Shown piece after piece: positions 63,570 through 64,000 of a stretch of 64,000 nucleotides of DNA. How positions within the stretch are numbered: position 1 is the first letter of the stretch; each line of letters begins with the position of its first letter. The stretch is from Accumulibacter jenkinsii (lineage in GTDB: Bacteria > Pseudomonadota > Gammaproteobacteria > Burkholderiales > Rhodocyclaceae): NCBI GenBank assembly GCA_036625225.1, contig JAZKUF010000001.1:992001-1056000 (forward strand). Reading direction: 5' to 3'. Made by a program: the position numbers and the translations under genes. A model generated the notes under the pieces. That model was not told the origin of the DNA and did no database searches. It saw only the letters and a list, made by a program, of their open reading frames with translations.

Positions 63570-63689
63570 CTTCGAACCCCGTGAAAGTTGCGAGAACGAC
63601 TGCCAGAGCGTCCTTTACCCCCTCACTTCGCCCGCTTCCTCTCCGCCCCCACAGCCTCCCTGCGAAAAGAATCCTGAGCCAATCCCGAA

Positions 63690-64000
63690 CTATGAAATGC
63701 CGGCGACAGCGGCACGCCCAACGACTCCCCTTTTCGAAACAGCAACGACGATCAGATAAACCACGAACAGCAGGATGAACAGCCGGGAACAGGCCCGCAG
63801 GTTGTACTGGATCGAAAACAGGAACGGGATGATCGCCCATGCCGAATAGGCGACCGATTCCCAGTACTGGCGCCGCCTGACCCACAGGTTGCGACCCAGA
63901 TCAAAGAGGAAAAATGTCGCGAAGACCGAACCGAAATAGACCCACGGCCCCAGGTAATTGAGGGCAAAGGCGAAGCCCGGAAAGGGGACGTTCGCCTGCA
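63690..64000 (-). CDS. C-terminus of a multi-pass membrane protein, perhaps a polysaccharide polymerase
   Basis: The minus-strand frame is open from the window edge to TAG at 63692-63690 (about 102 residues, no internal ATG). It reads PFPGFAFALNYLGPWVYFGS, then hydrophobic segments FATFFLFDLGR, SAWAIIPFLFSIQYNL and LFILLFVVYLIVVAV with a basic end. The layout, the gene position at the head of glycosyltransferase genes and the RxxxWES-like loop are in line with a Wzy-type O-antigen or exopolysaccharide polymerase. Only the C-terminus is visible, so the assignment is tentative. Confidence 0.5.
   Translation of the reverse strand, partial: QANVPFPGFAFALNYLGPWVYFGSVFATFFLFDLGRNLWVRRRQYWESVAYSAWAIIPFLFSIQYNLRACSRLFILLFVVYLIVVAVSKRGVVGRAAVAGIS

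Overview
The window reads as a continuous piece of a GC-rich proteobacterial chromosome. The gene families and the RegB/RegA-type pair with a Crp-like gene beside it point to a betaproteobacterium, most likely of the Rhodocyclaceae. A polyphosphate kinase 2, a polysaccharide locus and the general gene content would suit the Candidatus Accumulibacter / Propionivibrio / Dechloromonas neighbourhood. That placement is inference from gene content; no rRNA or other marker settles it. I see no tRNA, rRNA, CRISPR array, transposase or phage gene. Most genes are core metabolism packed in short operons with 4-base ATGA overlaps.

Layout. 1-4885: glycine cleavage genes gcvT (5' end cut by the window), gcvH and gcvP, then a glutathione peroxidase. 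4955-7623: an uncharacterised protein, a divergent ClpX-like AAA+ ATPase without the zinc-binding domain, and an alpha/beta hydrolase. 8126-12941: the prkA-yeaH-spoVR stress operon. 13022-15987: a lactate-oxidation operon (lutA-lutC-lutB on the minus strand) with a clear promoter and a perfect GntR-type operator. 16099-20459: aroG, the ribosomal protein genes rpmB and rpmG, radC, coaBC and dut. 20588-25060: dsbB, a membrane fatty-acid desaturase, an RstA/RstB-like two-component system and two very small genes ending at an intrinsic terminator. 25103-29979: a five-gene minus-strand operon dedA-purN-DUF3108-rsmB-mscS. 30049-34312: mutL-miaA, facing a fetA-fetB ABC exporter. 34356-40060: ppk2, then a C4-dicarboxylate antiporter gene (dcuB) and aspartase (aspA), both carrying a disabling lesion near the 5' end, then an anion permease. 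40238-47411: a hemerythrin, a phosphatase, a PQQ-type sugar dehydrogenase, a cysteine-cluster protein and an RND efflux pair. 47428-51368: an HD-GYP protein, an 8-bp tandem repeat, and an acyl-CoA dehydrogenase with a CoA-transferase. 51435-54028: a Crp-like regulator with a RegB/RegA-like redox pair. 54220-59313: a lipoprotein phosphoesterase and a large RTX-type secreted subtilase with an attenuator-like leader. 59527-64000: part of a polysaccharide locus (uronate epimerase, CysQ, two glycosyltransferases and the C-terminus of a membrane protein, perhaps a polymerase).

The most notable points are these. (1) Adjacent dcuB and aspA, which act in the same aspartate-to-fumarate route, are each broken: an in-frame TGA in dcuB and an exact 22-bp tandem duplication that frameshifts aspA. 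(2) Eight perfect copies of an octanucleotide lie between divergent HD-GYP and acyl-CoA dehydrogenase genes. (3) The leader of the secreted protease contains two hairpins, one shaped like an intrinsic terminator directly before the ribosome binding site. (4) The ClpX-like protein is altered in every loop that handles substrate or ClpP. (5) The lut operon shows a complete promoter-operator arrangement. I did not find one large, clearly new multi-gene defence or metabolic system. The candidates above are small-scale signals that could be tested.
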